The translations under genes and the position numbers were made by a program. The notes beneath the pieces are model-generated. The model made no database searches, was not told where the DNA came from, and saw only the letters and a program-made list of their open reading frames with translations. Below are positions 25,340 through 36,200 of a stretch of DNA of 64,000 nt, in pieces. Source of the stretch: Thermanaerothrix daxensis (GTDB lineage Bacteria; Chloroflexota; Anaerolineae; Anaerolineales; Anaerolineaceae); contig NZ_LGKO01000002.1 of NCBI RefSeq assembly GCF_001306145.1, forward strand, positions 310,001 to 374,000, given 5' to 3'. The stretch's first letter is position 1; every line of letters starts with the position of its first letter.

Positions 25340-25426
25340 ATGCCGTTCAAAATGTTCTTTCACCGCCATCATGCTCATCATGAACCGGCCCGTAAGTTGC
25401 GGGTGGCGGCGCCAGGCATTCTCTGA
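25340..25426 (+). CDS. His-rich leader peptide of the hisD attenuator
   Basis: This 28-residue open frame encodes MPFKMFFHRHHAHHEPA and a short tail, stopping with TGA at 25424-25426. Five of the seven codons 8-14 are His (CAC/CAT at 25361, 25367, 25370, 25376 and 25379). A run of His codons just ahead of a terminator and a histidine-biosynthesis gene is the hallmark of ribosome-mediated his attenuation. No Shine-Dalgarno is visible; the predicted transcript begins at or next to the ATG. An internal ATG at 25352 would still contain all His codons. The peptide itself probably has no other job. Confidence 0.8.
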   Translation: MPFKMFFHRHHAHHEPARKLRVAAPGIL

Positions 25427-25464
25427 CGGCAGGTGAACTTCCCCAAACTTTTAGCCCCCGCAAC
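25363..25464 (+). promoter_or_regulatory. Attenuator pairing segments (anti-antiterminator and antiterminator)
   Basis: Segment 1, CCGCCA at 25363-25368 within the His codons, can pair with TGGCGG at 25404-25409. Segment 2, GTTGCGGG at 25396-25403, can instead pair with CCCGCAAC at 25457-25464, which is the left arm and loop of the terminator. A ribosome stalled on His codons would cover segment 1 and free segment 2 to block the terminator. The base pairing is seen; the mechanism is inferred from classical attenuators. Confidence 0.72.
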
Positions 25465-25479
25465 GCGAGGGGCTTTTTA
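25453..25479 (+). terminator. Intrinsic terminator of the his attenuator
   Basis: Stem AGCCCC-CGC with GCG-(A)-GGGGCT around a 3-base AAC loop, followed directly by TTTTT. It lies 27 bases before hisD and is a strong factor-independent terminator placed ahead of, not behind, the gene. Confidence 0.88.
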
Positions 25480-25501
25480 TTAATTTTCTCTGGGAGGACC
25501 T

Positions 25502-26845
25502 ATGAATCTGCGAATTTATGACCCTGATGCGGCGCGCCAAACCCTTTTATGTCGGCAGCCCCCAGATGTGCAAACCGTTCCCCCAAGTGTGAGGGAGCGC
25601 ATTCAGGTGCTCTTTGGCGAGCCGCTGACCCCGGCGCAAGCAGTGGCACGCATCCTTGCCGAAGTGCGGGAGCGGGGAGACGCAGCATTGCGCCAGTGGA
25701 GCCAGCGGCTGGATGGATGGTCGGCTGAATCCTTTCGCCTGCCCCCAGAGGCATTGCAGAATGCGTTTGAACGCCTGCCTGTGGATCTTCGTCAGGCCCT
25801 TCAGGTGGCTGCCAGCCGCATTGAGGCTTTTCACCGGCGCCAGCCCTTGACTTCGTGGATTGCTCAGGATTTGGGCGGAACGCTTGGGCAGTTAGTGCGT
25901 CCCATTCGCAGGGTGGGGATTTATGTGCCAGGAGGCTCAGCACCACTGCCCTCGACTGTGCTGATGAGCGCGATTCCCGCGCGAGTGGCCGGGGTGCGTG
26001 AAATTGCGCTGGTGACACCACCTCAGCGCGAGAGTGCTCTCCCAGCGGATGTGATCCTGGCGGCGGCAGCCATCGCGGGCGTGGATGAGGTTTACGTTCT
26101 GGGTGGGGCTCAGGCGATCGCGGCGCTGGCATACGGCACGGAGACCATCCCACGCGTGGATAAAATTGTGGGTCCCGGTAATCTGTTTGTGACGCTGGCC
26201 AAGCAGCAGGTGTATGGGGTGGTGGGCATTGACGGATTGGCTGGCCCCACCGAAACGGTCATCATCGCAGATGACACGGCCCGACCCGAGTGGGTGGCAG
26301 CAGATTTACTGGCTCAGGCCGAGCATGATGTGCTGGCAGCCGCGATCTTGCTAACCCCCAGCCCCACCCTGGCGCACCAGGTGCAACAGGCGGTGGCCCG
26401 TCAGGCAGAAACGCTGCCACGGCGTGAGATTTTGGCGCTTTCGCTGGTTGAGCGTTCGGGCATTGTGCTGACCCGTGATCTGGAAGAAGCGATAACCCTT
26501 TCTAATGCGTATGCCCCCGAACATCTGAATCTGGTGGTGGCTGACCCGTGGCGCTGGGTAGAGAAGATCGAATCCGCTGGCGGGATTTTTGTTGGTGAGC
26601 GCTCCTACGAAGTGTTGGGGGATTACGCGGCGGGCCCCAGTCACGTCATGCCGACCGGTGGTTCAGCCCGTTTTGCTTCCCCCTTGAACGTTTGGGATTT
26701 TGTGCGCTTGATCAGTCTGGTGGCGCTGGATCCGCAGACGGCTGAGGAGGTGGGGCGAGTTTCGGCCTGCCTGGCGCGCGCCGAGGGCCTGGAAGCCCAT
26801 GCTCGGGCAGCCGATTTGCGTTCGAGCGAGGTATGTGCTGGATAA
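25502..26845 (+). CDS. hisD: Histidinol dehydrogenase
   Basis: This 447-residue enzyme catalyses the last two steps of histidine synthesis, L-histidinol to L-histidine with two NAD+. Family landmarks are VGIYVPGGSAPLPSTVLM, VDKIVGPGN, AGPTETVIIAD, the zinc-site region QAEHD, the catalytic Glu-His pair in NAYAPEHLNL, and the end motif DYAAGPSHVMPT..ARFASPLNV. GGGAGG precedes the ATG at 25502. It stands alone: no other his gene follows and the next gene is on the other strand. Expression should rise when charged His-tRNA is scarce, through the attenuator upstream. Confidence 0.95.
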   Translation: MNLRIYDPDAARQTLLCRQPPDVQTVPPSVRERIQVLFGEPLTPAQAVARILAEVRERGDAALRQWSQRLDGWSAESFRLPPEALQNAFERLPVDLRQALQVAASRIEAFHRRQPLTSWIAQDLGGTLGQLVRPIRRVGIYVPGGSAPLPSTVLMSAIPARVAGVREIALVTPPQRESALPADVILAAAAIAGVDEVYVLGGAQAIAALAYGTETIPRVDKIVGPGNLFVTLAKQQVYGVVGIDGLAGPTETVIIADDTARPEWVAADLLAQAEHDVLAAAILLTPSPTLAHQVQQAVARQAETLPRREILALSLVERSGIVLTRDLEEAITLSNAYAPEHLNLVVADPWRWVEKIESAGGIFVGERSYEVLGDYAAGPSHVMPTGGSARFASPLNVWDFVRLISLVALDPQTAEEVGRVSACLARAEGLEAHARAADLRSSEVCAG

Positions 26846-26867
26846 AAGATCGTCAGCCGCAGGATTT

Positions 26868-27827
26868 TCAGTACCAGATACGGTACCAGGTCTGAGCCTC
26901 GGCTTCCTGGCCCAGCACCTGAACCTTAACTTTCAGGGTGATGACGGTTTGGGGGGCAAAGCGCCCGGCAAAGAAAGATAAATGCGTGATCCCGTCTGTG
27001 TTTGTCTCGGTAGCGCGGTAGGTAAGGCGTAGCCCCTCAGGCCCAAGCAGGGTCACTGAGACACTGGCGTTAGAGATGGGGCGACCGTATTGATCCCGCA
27101 CGATCACATACAAGGTTTGCTGGTCACCCGATGGAATGAGCGCTTGAGCGACGAAGGCCTGGGCTTGGGGAATGATCTGAGCGATGATGGCGTTGGGTGG
27201 GACCTCAGGGCGGGTCAATTCGGGATCGCGCACGACTAGGTCAAAGTGGCGCTTGCCCAGGTCTGTCAGCACAACGCGCTCACCCGGTGGGTTTTCGGGC
27301 CACCACTCGAAGCGCGCTCGCTCAAAATACTGCACGTAGCGCCGTTCGGCTATCTCTAGATCGGAGATAGGCAGGCCAAAGTTGGTCAATCCATCATTGG
27401 CTTCGTAAAACTGACGAAAGGCGTAACAAACCGCCTTGCCATTCTCAAAGCGGCGGCAGGCCAGTGGGTCAGTAGGGACGGGCGCCAGCGGGCCAGGTCC
27501 TGGGTACAGCAGGCTGCCCAAGTTAGCGATTTCGATCCGCTCGCGCCCGCTGGGGTCAGTAACCAGATCAAAACGTGCGCGCTGGAAGTACTGCACCGTT
27601 ACCCACCCGTGTTCGGTGAGCATTTGAAATTCGCCGGTAATGGGATATCCGTACAGACGCAGGGGATCTGCCACGCTGTGATACTGTTCTAGAAAAGCAC
27701 CACGTACCCCATGGCCGTTGATATACTCAAACCCCGGAGTGGGGGCCTGGGCATACCCGCTGCTGATGAATACTGTCAGGCAGAGCAGAAAGATCAGGGC
27801 AGTGGCGTAGCGTGAAACTCCCCGCAT
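26868..27827 (-). CDS. Secreted protein with two FGxPI-type repeats and an Ig-like domain
   Basis: This 319-residue protein has a cleavable signal peptide (residues 1-26, ending SGYA-QA). The first part holds two copies of a repeat: a loop ending LYGYPITGEF or NFGLPISDLE, then VQYFQRARFDL or VQYFERARFEWWPE. A C-terminal Ig-like beta domain follows (LYVIVRDQYGRPISNASVSVTLLGPEGLRL), of the kind stacked in bacterial surface proteins. It probably works outside the cell in adhesion or wall association. It converges with hisD with 22 bases between. Specific role unknown. Confidence 0.75.
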   Translation of the reverse strand: MRGVSRYATALIFLLCLTVFISSGYAQAPTPGFEYINGHGVRGAFLEQYHSVADPLRLYGYPITGEFQMLTEHGWVTVQYFQRARFDLVTDPSGRERIEIANLGSLLYPGPGPLAPVPTDPLACRRFENGKAVCYAFRQFYEANDGLTNFGLPISDLEIAERRYVQYFERARFEWWPENPPGERVVLTDLGKRHFDLVVRDPELTRPEVPPNAIIAQIIPQAQAFVAQALIPSGDQQTLYVIVRDQYGRPISNASVSVTLLGPEGLRLTYRATETNTDGITHLSFFAGRFAPQTVITLKVKVQVLGQEAEAQTWYRIWY

Positions 27828-27925
27828 ACTTTACATTATAGTGAATTTAACGATAGGTGCAACCCCCAACCGACCGGCTTTTACGCAGTTTTTACAGCAT
27901 TTTTAGCCCCAGGTTGGCAAAAATC

Positions 27926-29038
27926 CTACCAAATTTGCCAACGGATATCGGTTATCCAGCGCAGGATTGGCTGGTAGGTCAGCGGATCGGCATTTAATGC
28001 GTTGCGAAGTTGCGTCCAGCCTGCCTCGGGTGTGTTGTTGATGCCATTGCACCCTCCCCGTTGCTGGCAGGCCTGGTACTGGGTCATTACCCCGGCAAAT
28101 TCCATGGGCCAGCCCAGGTAGAGGGCACCGTAGCGGCTGATGGCCTGCCACTGTTGGGCATTGACACCGCTGGTGGCGTAGATTTCCGGCAGCGGCCAGG
28201 CAGGCTGGACCCCATAGGAGACCCTATACACGTCATACTGTGTCCATGGGTTAGCAGAAGAATAAACCCAACCGGGATTAGGACTGGTGGGACAGCCCAC
28301 GCAGGCGCCAAAGTTGTAGTAGATGGCCTGATTGTTATCCCAATCGTTAAAGCCGTTGACCCACCCGTAGGTGACATAGGGGGTGTTCCAACCCGTTAGC
28401 TGCGCATCCCATTCAATATCAATAGCCCCCGCCACGCTGACCTGACGGCCGTAACCGTTACTCCACACCCACTGCAAAAGACGCACGACCATTTGCGCCC
28501 AGGCTTTGCCATGGGCATAAGCATAGGTACGTCGCGTGTCCTGATTGGTGGAATTTGAACCATAACTTCCATAGTTGTTGGTGCCCACGGCTACCATGAC
28601 CTGAGACGTTTGATCCTCGGCACTGCAGACCCAATACCCCTGGATATAGGCTTTGACCGCCGTTTCAATGGCGCTGATGGGCATGTAGTGCCAGTAAGGG
28701 CTAAAAGCGCCAGCGCCGGGTCGGGAAAGATCACCGCCTTCGAACCAGCCCTGGCCAAAGTTAAGCACCACCAGGCTATCTTGCGCGCCGGGGTTCTGAC
28801 GGTCGCGTGTGCCCAGGGCACACCCTAAATCATACAGGCGGGCAGGAGTCTCATCTTGAATGTAATAACTGGTGGCATACAGTGGGAGAGGTTGGTAATC
28901 GCGGTAGATCACGGGCAAAAAAAGCCGCTGCGAGGCGCTAGCGCTTTGGGCCCACGAGGGAGGTGGTTGCACCAGAATCAGAGACCCCCACCAAGCGATC
29001 AGGAATAGAAGCAGGGCCAGCCTCTGAATTCGTTTCAT
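27926..29038 (-). CDS. Secreted protein of unknown function, possibly TIM-barrel hydrolase-like
   Basis: This 370-residue protein has a signal peptide (residues 1-30, ending SWA-QS), then a short hydrophobic FLPVIYRDY motif. The mature part contains AIDIEWDAQ, a DxE pair like those on catalytic strands of glycoside hydrolase barrels, and many aromatic residues, with Cys pairs (CVGCP, CQQRGGCNG) that could form disulfides. No family is recognised. It is on the same strand as the next secreted protein, 98 bases apart. An extended -10 (TGTTATAAT on the minus strand, about 29133-29141) suggests its promoter. Confidence 0.65.
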   Translation of the reverse strand: MKRIQRLALLLFLIAWWGSLILVQPPPSWAQSASASQRLFLPVIYRDYQPLPLYATSYYIQDETPARLYDLGCALGTRDRQNPGAQDSLVVLNFGQGWFEGGDLSRPGAGAFSPYWHYMPISAIETAVKAYIQGYWVCSAEDQTSQVMVAVGTNNYGSYGSNSTNQDTRRTYAYAHGKAWAQMVVRLLQWVWSNGYGRQVSVAGAIDIEWDAQLTGWNTPYVTYGWVNGFNDWDNNQAIYYNFGACVGCPTSPNPGWVYSSANPWTQYDVYRVSYGVQPAWPLPEIYATSGVNAQQWQAISRYGALYLGWPMEFAGVMTQYQACQQRGGCNGINNTPEAGWTQLRNALNADPLTYQPILRWITDIRWQIW

Positions 29039-29318
29039 CGTGTCCTAGGAGAGAGGAAATGGCGCATTTGAAAATTTGAGGTTGCAAGAAGAAGGCCAGG
29101 GTGCTGGGCAGGGATCGCTTTGGGGTGGGAGCATTATAACACGGTTGGCTTACCATTTTGTAAACTCAAGCGGGCCTCTCAAGGGCAGAATACCTATTGC
29201 CAGAATGCCTCCTTTCACATAAGATTTAAGCAACCGGTTCAGGCACTGTGAACGGCAGGTGGGAGAGGGCGTCCACAGTGTGGTTGTGACTGGGAGCATG
29301 CACCCTTAAGGAGGCCGA

Positions 29319-30221
29319 ATGAGCAAAGCCCGTTTACTTATTGTGGAAGATGATGTGGATATTGCTAATATGCTCCGGCTCTTTTTCAAGAGCCAGGGAT
29401 ACGAGGTAGAGGTGGCCATGCGCGGGAGCGAAGCCCTGGAAAAAACGCGCCAGGGGCTGCCTCATCTGCTCGTGCTGGATATCATGCTACCGGACATTGA
29501 TGGGTATGAAGTGTGCCGTGCTTTGCGCACCAACACCCGCACCAGTCACATCCCTATTCTCTTTTTGACCCAGAAGGACGAGCGCAGTGATAAACTCAAG
29601 GGGTTGGAACTGGGGGCTGACGATTACATTACCAAGCCCTTTGATATCGAAGAACTCAAATTGCGCGTCCAAAATGCTCTGGCCCGGGCAGAGCGCGAGA
29701 GTCTGACCGATCCCCAATCTGGCCTGCCATCTGGGCGCCTGATTGAGGACCAATTACGCAAGATCATTCGCCAGTCAGACTGGGCTTTTATGGATATTCG
29801 GATAAATTATTTTGATGCCTTCCGCGATGTTTATGGGTTAATTGCGGCGAATGATGTGGTGCGGTTCACGGCCATGCTGCTGAGCGAAGTTGTGGATGAA
29901 GTTGGTACACCCTCTGATTTTATCGGGCACGCAGGCGGGGATAATTTTGTCATTTTCACTACCAGCCAGGCTGCTCCGCGTCTAAAAGAACGCCTTAAAC
30001 AACGTTTCGCTGAAGCAGTGCTCAGCCATTACAATTTCATTGACCGTCAGCAGGGCTTCATTCTGGCGCCGGGGCGCGGTGGAGAAATGATTAAAACACC
30101 GTTTATGAGTCTGGCCATCGGTTATGTCACCCCGGCCATGCAGCCCTTTACCGATATTCGGGAGATCACAGAAGTCGCGGCTGAAGAGCGTCGTCGCGAT
30201 GCTCTGCTTGCCGCCGGGTAG
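29319..30221 (+). CDS. Response regulator with degenerate GGDEF-like output domain
   Basis: This 300-residue protein has a receiver domain (residues 1-125) with Asp54 as phosphoacceptor, acidic pair Asp11/Asp12 and Lys106. A linker ends in ESLTDPQSGLPSGRLIEDQL, the usual entry of GGDEF domains. The active-site loop reads HAGGDNF rather than RYGGDEF, so the key Glu is Asn and diguanylate cyclase activity is doubtful. AAGGAGG precedes the ATG. It is 15 bases from the giant kinase gene and is its likely partner. A non-catalytic nucleotide-sensing or protein-contact role is inferred. Confidence 0.88.
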   Translation: MSKARLLIVEDDVDIANMLRLFFKSQGYEVEVAMRGSEALEKTRQGLPHLLVLDIMLPDIDGYEVCRALRTNTRTSHIPILFLTQKDERSDKLKGLELGADDYITKPFDIEELKLRVQNALARAERESLTDPQSGLPSGRLIEDQLRKIIRQSDWAFMDIRINYFDAFRDVYGLIAANDVVRFTAMLLSEVVDEVGTPSDFIGHAGGDNFVIFTTSQAAPRLKERLKQRFAEAVLSHYNFIDRQQGFILAPGRGGEMIKTPFMSLAIGYVTPAMQPFTDIREITEVAAEERRRDALLAAG

Positions 30222-30236
30222 GCGGTTAGGCGGGTT

Positions 30237-33200
30237 ATGTCGCTTGTGCCTTTCGTGTGGGGTTTGCTCTTTATCCTCCTGGGTGGTGTCGCCTGGATAG
30301 CGGCGCGCTGGTTGTTACGAGCCTTTCCGCGCACCCGCGTGGCGGAAGTTTCGATGTGGGCGCCGGAAAACGGCCCCATGCACTCTGAGGCTGTTCTCGT
30401 CATCCACCCGGGCGGACGTGTAGTCTGGTTGAATGAGCGCGCGCGGGCGCTTTTTGAACTCCCACGCGAGGCTACCGCGAATCTTGAGGCTTTGGCGCGC
30501 AAAGTGCGTCCTTCCGAGCTCTTCCTGGGGCTGTGTGCCAGCGGTGGGCAGGATTTGCTGACCCTGGGGGGGCGTACAGTGGAGGTACGCGTATTTCCGA
30601 CGCCTTTGGATGGCCAGGTGTACCGTTTGCTCTGGCTGCGCGAAGCCAACCTGGCTGGGGAACTGACCCATGAGGCGGCCATGCCAGCCCAAACCCTGCA
30701 GACATTCTTGCAACTTACCCAGGCAATAGCCGCCAGCCTGGACCTCAATGAGACGCTCCAGGCTGTGCTGGATAGCCTGGAGCGTTTATTGCCTGCGGAT
30801 ATCTGGGAAGTGACGATTTGGGATGCCGAAGCCGGGGTGCTGTGGCCTTATCGGCGATTGGCGGGGCACCGCCTAGAACGGGTCCCGCGGGGGTATGCGC
30901 TGGATGAAGGTTATTCGGGCTATCTGGCACGCACGCGGCGGCCTCTCCTGCTCGCGCGTGTGGAAGAGCGCTCGGATCTCCATCAGGCTATTGACCGCCA
31001 GACGTATCCCCTGCGCTCATACATGGGGGTGCCGTTAATGGTTGGGAAGGAATTGATTGGAACGCTGGAAGTGGGTTCGCTGACGGCGGATCATTTCCAG
31101 GCTTCTGATTTGGAACTCTTGCGCCTGATTTCGGGGCAGGCGGCCATTGCCATTCATCATGCCCTGCTTTATCGCCAGGAACAGCGACGAGCCATGGAAC
31201 TGGCCGGCCTGGCGCAACTGGCGCAGGCGTTCAGTTCGGTGCGTGATTCGCGGGAGCTTTATGATCGTCTGGTCAACAGCATTTTGCCCTTGGTCCAGGT
31301 CAATGTGCTGGGGTTCCTGATTTTCAACGAGAACACGCGCCGACTGGAGGCTCAGGCTCCATTTATCGGATTGCCTCCTGAATTTTTGGAGATGTATCGC
31401 GTGCCAGTGGGAGCGAATTCCCCTCTGGAACGCGCACTGCTGGAACAGGATGTGTTAATCACCGAAAACGCTGCCGAGGATGTCCGTTGGCGTGAATTGG
31501 GCTTGCATAATCTGGCTGTTGCAGCCGGCCTTCGCGAGACCGTACTGGTGCCACTGGCTTCGGTCGGGCGGGTGCTGGGTTACATGCAGGTTTCCAATCG
31601 GATTAACGGGGGGACGTTCACCCAGGACGAAATTCGCCTGCTAATGATCATTGCTAATCAGGCAGCGCCGATCATTGAGAATGCAACCCTGGTGCAGCAA
31701 ACCCGACAGCGTGCTCAACGAGCCGAGGCCTTGCGCCGCATTGCCAGCCTGGCCGGTTCGGCGGCCACACTGGATGAGATCCTGAAGTATTCATTGCAGG
31801 AATTGGTACGGCTTCTACATGCCGATTGTGCGGCCGTTTTTCTGCTGAATTCCAGCCGTACCGCTCTGGAGCTTCATCCCCCCTCTTATTTTGGCGAGAA
31901 AATCCAGGAAACCGGCTTTACCCCACGTTTGCTGGTGGATGATCCCCAATTTCCTTTTACCGTAACGGGCGGCCAGGATGCTTTATACAGTGGTCAGTTA
32001 TCGCTTGAAACTGCACTGATTCCCTTTTACCAGCAATTACGGCAAGCCTGGGGGGTGGAGTCGGCCATTGCAGTGCCTCTGGTGGTGCGCAATGAGGGAA
32101 TTGGCGAGATTTGGGTGGGAAGCCGGCGCAGCGATCAGTTTGATCATGCCGACTTACAACTGATGTTCACGGCTGCCGGACAGCTGGCCGGAGTCGTTGA
32201 GCAGGCCTCTCTGGCTGCTCAAACCGATGAAACGTTGCGCCAGAGGCTGGAACAATTGACGGCGCTCAACCGAATCACGCGTGAACTGAGCGCCTCTCTT
32301 GATCTTGAACATTTGATGGAAATTGTGTATGAGGAGGCGTTGCGCATTACACGCGCGGAGTGTGGCAGCCTGTTGCTCTTTGATTTGCAGCACATGTCCC
32401 GTCCTGGCACGGCGCCGGTGCGACTGATTTTGGGCGAGCCGATGCCCACCGAATTGAATGCGCTTGAGCAACGGGTGCTGCAGAGCGGTGTGCCTGCAAA
32501 TATTGCCGAAGTACCTCCAGATCTTGCGACTACGCTTCACGAAGGGGTGGGCTCGCTCCTGATCGTGCCAATATTCTATCGCCAGTATCCGGCGGGACTG
32601 ATCCACCTACATGCACGTCACCCCAATCACTTTGGGCCAACGGTTGTTGAAATCGTGCAGTCCCTGGCGGCGCAGGCCAGTGTGGTGCTGGGCAATGCAT
32701 TACAGTACGAGGAACAGGTCCAGCGCAGTGAATTGGTGCGGCGGCAACTGGAAACTTTTGCCGAGCTTTATCGGGTTTCGTCCTTCCTGTGGCCCGATCA
32801 GTCCCTCGAAGAGGCGCTGGCAGCCATTGCCCGTGCAATTACTCAGGCGACCCCGTTCCGGGCTGTGTTGATCAGCGTGTATGATCCCCAAACGGAGTGT
32901 CTGATTCGCACTGTGAGCCGTGGCTTGACGCCGGAGCAATGGGAAGAGTTGCGTCAGCGCTCACTCCCCTGGTCAGCGCTGGAGACCTTGCTGCGGCCCG
33001 AGTTTCGTCTGGATTCTCTTTATTACATTCCGGCAGATCGCACACCGGTGTTGCCTGAGTCCCTGCACTCGGTCAACGTATTGCATTCTGAGGATGAATT
33101 ACCCGCCGAAGGAGACCTCTGGCACCCTGATGATTTGCTGCTGGCGCCCCTTTATGATGCTTCGGGGCGTCCGTTGGGGCTGATTAGTGTGGATGATCCG

Positions 33201-36200
33201 AGCGATGGTCGGCGCCCGGATCGGGCTACCCTGGATTCCTTGGGACTTTTTGCATCTCAGGCTGCGCTGGCGATAGCCCGTCATCGCTACCTGCAATCTC
33301 TGCAACAGCGTTTGGCTCACTTTGAATCTTTGCAGAGTGAAGCGAATCGTCAGCGCGAGGCCTTGCGGTGGCAACGTGTGCGCGAGGGTTTTGCTATTGT
33401 GGAGCAGGCTTCGCAACAGCAGGATGTCATGGGGGTATTGCGAAGTGTAGCCACGCAATGGTTGGAGCGGTTAGGTGGACGGGCGGCGCTAATTGCAGAG
33501 CAGAGTCCGCAGGGGCCTCGCCTGTTGGAGATTGTTGGTGTGCTCCCTTCGGATCTCAACCCACAAGCGTTGCTGGGACAACGGAATCCCCTGCTGCAGG
33601 CTCTTAATGAAGGTGCGCCCCTCGCGGTTGCGGATCTTCGAGAGACACCTGTTTGGCAGAATAATCCGCTTTTGCAGGGCTGGGAGGCGCAAGCATTCAT
33701 GGCTCTGGTGTTTGAGCGCGCCGCCGGGCAGCGGGTTGGAGTATTGGTCCTGGTGGATCATCCTCTACCACCTTTTGATGCTGAAGATCTGGTTTTCTAC
33801 GCTCAGCTCTCGCGGCAGATCAGTATTAGCCTGCAAAACCTCGATCTGTTGGAGACAACGCGTCGCCGCTTGCGAGAGGTCAACCTGCTCCTGGAGTACA
33901 GCCGCAAGTTGGGCAGCCTGAGTGAAGTGGATTTGTTGCGTGCCTTATGTGAGACCGTCCTTGAGGTCATTCCAGAAGCAGAAGCCGCCTGGGTCGCACT
34001 TTTGGATCCGCGCGAAGGAAAGTTGGTACCCCGTGCTGCGCGGGGATACTCCGATTGGGCGTCTCTGGTTGCGGTGCGCTTTGCCGTTGACCCGGAGGTT
34101 CAGTCCATTCCAGCGCGGGTTTTCCACCAGGGGCAGGTGGTGAATATAGCCGAGGTCAACTTCGTGCGGGATTATGCCCTGATGGGTGAGGATTTGCTTC
34201 ACTATCGCCGCGCGCAGCAAGGGCGACTGCCATTAGCGGCACTGGCTGTGCCGCTGGGAGGCGGCGAGCGAATCTCGGGAGTCTTGGTGGTTGAAAATTT
34301 CAGCCAGAGCGGTGTCTTCGGTCCTGAGCATCAGCGTCTGGCTCATTCGCTGGCTCAGCAGACGGTACTGGCTCTGGAGAATGCGCGCTTGTTCCATGCT
34401 GCTGGTCAACGGTTGGCGCAACTGCAGGCACTCACGCAAGCATCCGCACGTTTGGCGGCAGGTCTAACACGTGAGGACGTTCTCTCAACGCTGATGCATG
34501 CATTAGGCGAGGTCATTTCATTTGATACTGCCGTGCTTTGGTTGCGTGACGGCGAAACGTTGCGCCTGACAGCCGCCCAGGGGTTTGCGGATAGCGATCA
34601 GCGGGTGGGCCTGGAGGTTCACCTGGAGGATAGTCGCCTCTTCCAGGCCATGCGTGAGCATGGGCAGCCCATTCTGGTTGCGGATGTGCGCCAGGATGAG
34701 CGCTTCCCTACCTTCATAGAACCGGAACGCTTGTGCTGGTTAGGCTTACCGCTGATGGTGCAGGCGGACTTAATCGGCGTGCTGGCGCTGGAGAAAACCG
34801 AAGCAGGCTATTACACCTCAGAGGATGTACAGGTGGCGGCAACATTTGCCAGCCAGGCAGCCCTGGCGCTGGAGAAGGCTCGCCTCCTGGAAGATAGTCA
34901 ACAACGCGCGGTTGAACTTGACCAGCGCTCGGAGCGCCTGGCTTTGCTCTATAACCTCTCCAATGAGTTAGGAGCCTCGTTAGATACCCAATATATTCTG
35001 GATCTTACCTTGCGGCGTTTACAAGAAGCGCTGAAGGGCAATGCAGTTGCCCTGCTGATGTGGGAGGAGGGCCAAGCAAGATTGGCACGGGTTTCACCAG
35101 AAGGGGAGGCGACCTTACCTCAGGCGTTGCCGGACTTCCCCCTTTTGGATCGCTTGCAGGAAACGCAGGGCGTCTATATTGCCGGGGATCTCCGGGGCGA
35201 TGCAGAGATGGCCCCACTGGTTCAGGTCTGGCCGTTTTTGATAACGATGCGCTCGCTCTTGTTGGTTCCGCTGGCCAGCGCACAGACACTGCATGGATGG
35301 ATAGCCCTGGCATACGCCGATGAGCGCCGCCTGGCATCTGCCGAGATTGAACTGGCCCGGACGATCTGTAACCAGGCTGCTACGGCGCTTCAGAATGCGC
35401 GCTTGTATGCCGAAACACATGCGCTAAAGGAAGACCTCGAGCAACGTGTGGCCTTGCGCACGGCTGAATTGCGTCAGGCCAACCTGGAGACGCAAACGCT
35501 TTTGCGGGTGATCACGGAACTCTCGGCTAGCCTGGATCTCCATCAGGTGTTAACCCGGGCACTTGAGGTGCTCAACCAAGCGCTTGATGTGGAAGCCAGT
35601 CTGGTGCTTTTGACCCAGGGAGAGAGTTACCTGCGCACGGTTTCCGGTTTTGAGGTGGACGCGAAAGCATTAATCGAAGCGGCTGTACCGCTTCACCGTC
35701 AGGTCATGGCGCAACGTGCTCCGGTCGTGGTCGGGATGAATGCACAGGATGCGGGTAAAGAGACAGAGGCCTTGCTTGCCCATGGGGTCAGAACAATTCT
35801 GGCGGTGCCGCTTATCCTTGGGGAGGAAGTCCTGGGCTCGCTCGTATTGCTGCATCGTCAACCCGGGCATTTCCAATCCACCCATGTCAACCTGGCCCAG
35901 GCCGTTGCCCGTCAAATGAGCATAACCCTGAGCAATGCCGAGTTCTTTGGATTGATTCGCGATCAGGCTGAGAGCCTGGGGCAGATGGTGCGTGAACAGC
36001 AGATCGAAGCCAGTCGCTCGCGGGCCATCCTCGAGGCAGTTGCCGAAGGGGTTATGGTAACGGATGCGGATCTCCGCATCACCCTGTTCAATGCCTCAGC
36101 AGAGCGAATTTTGGGTCTGCGGGCTGATTTGGTGCTTAATCAATCCCTGGAGCGTTTCAGCGGCCTCTTCGGTGAGGCTGGCCATGCCTGGGTGCAAACC

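Noticed and set aside
25502-26153. 217-codon minus-strand frame opposite hisD
   Set aside because: Shadow of hisD; Pro/Arg/Ala-rich with no family pattern.
30122-30748. 208-codon minus-strand frame opposite the kinase start
   Set aside because: Composition is that of an antisense shadow (Arg/Ser/Thr-rich), with no ribosome site or domain, and the sense strand encodes clear domains.
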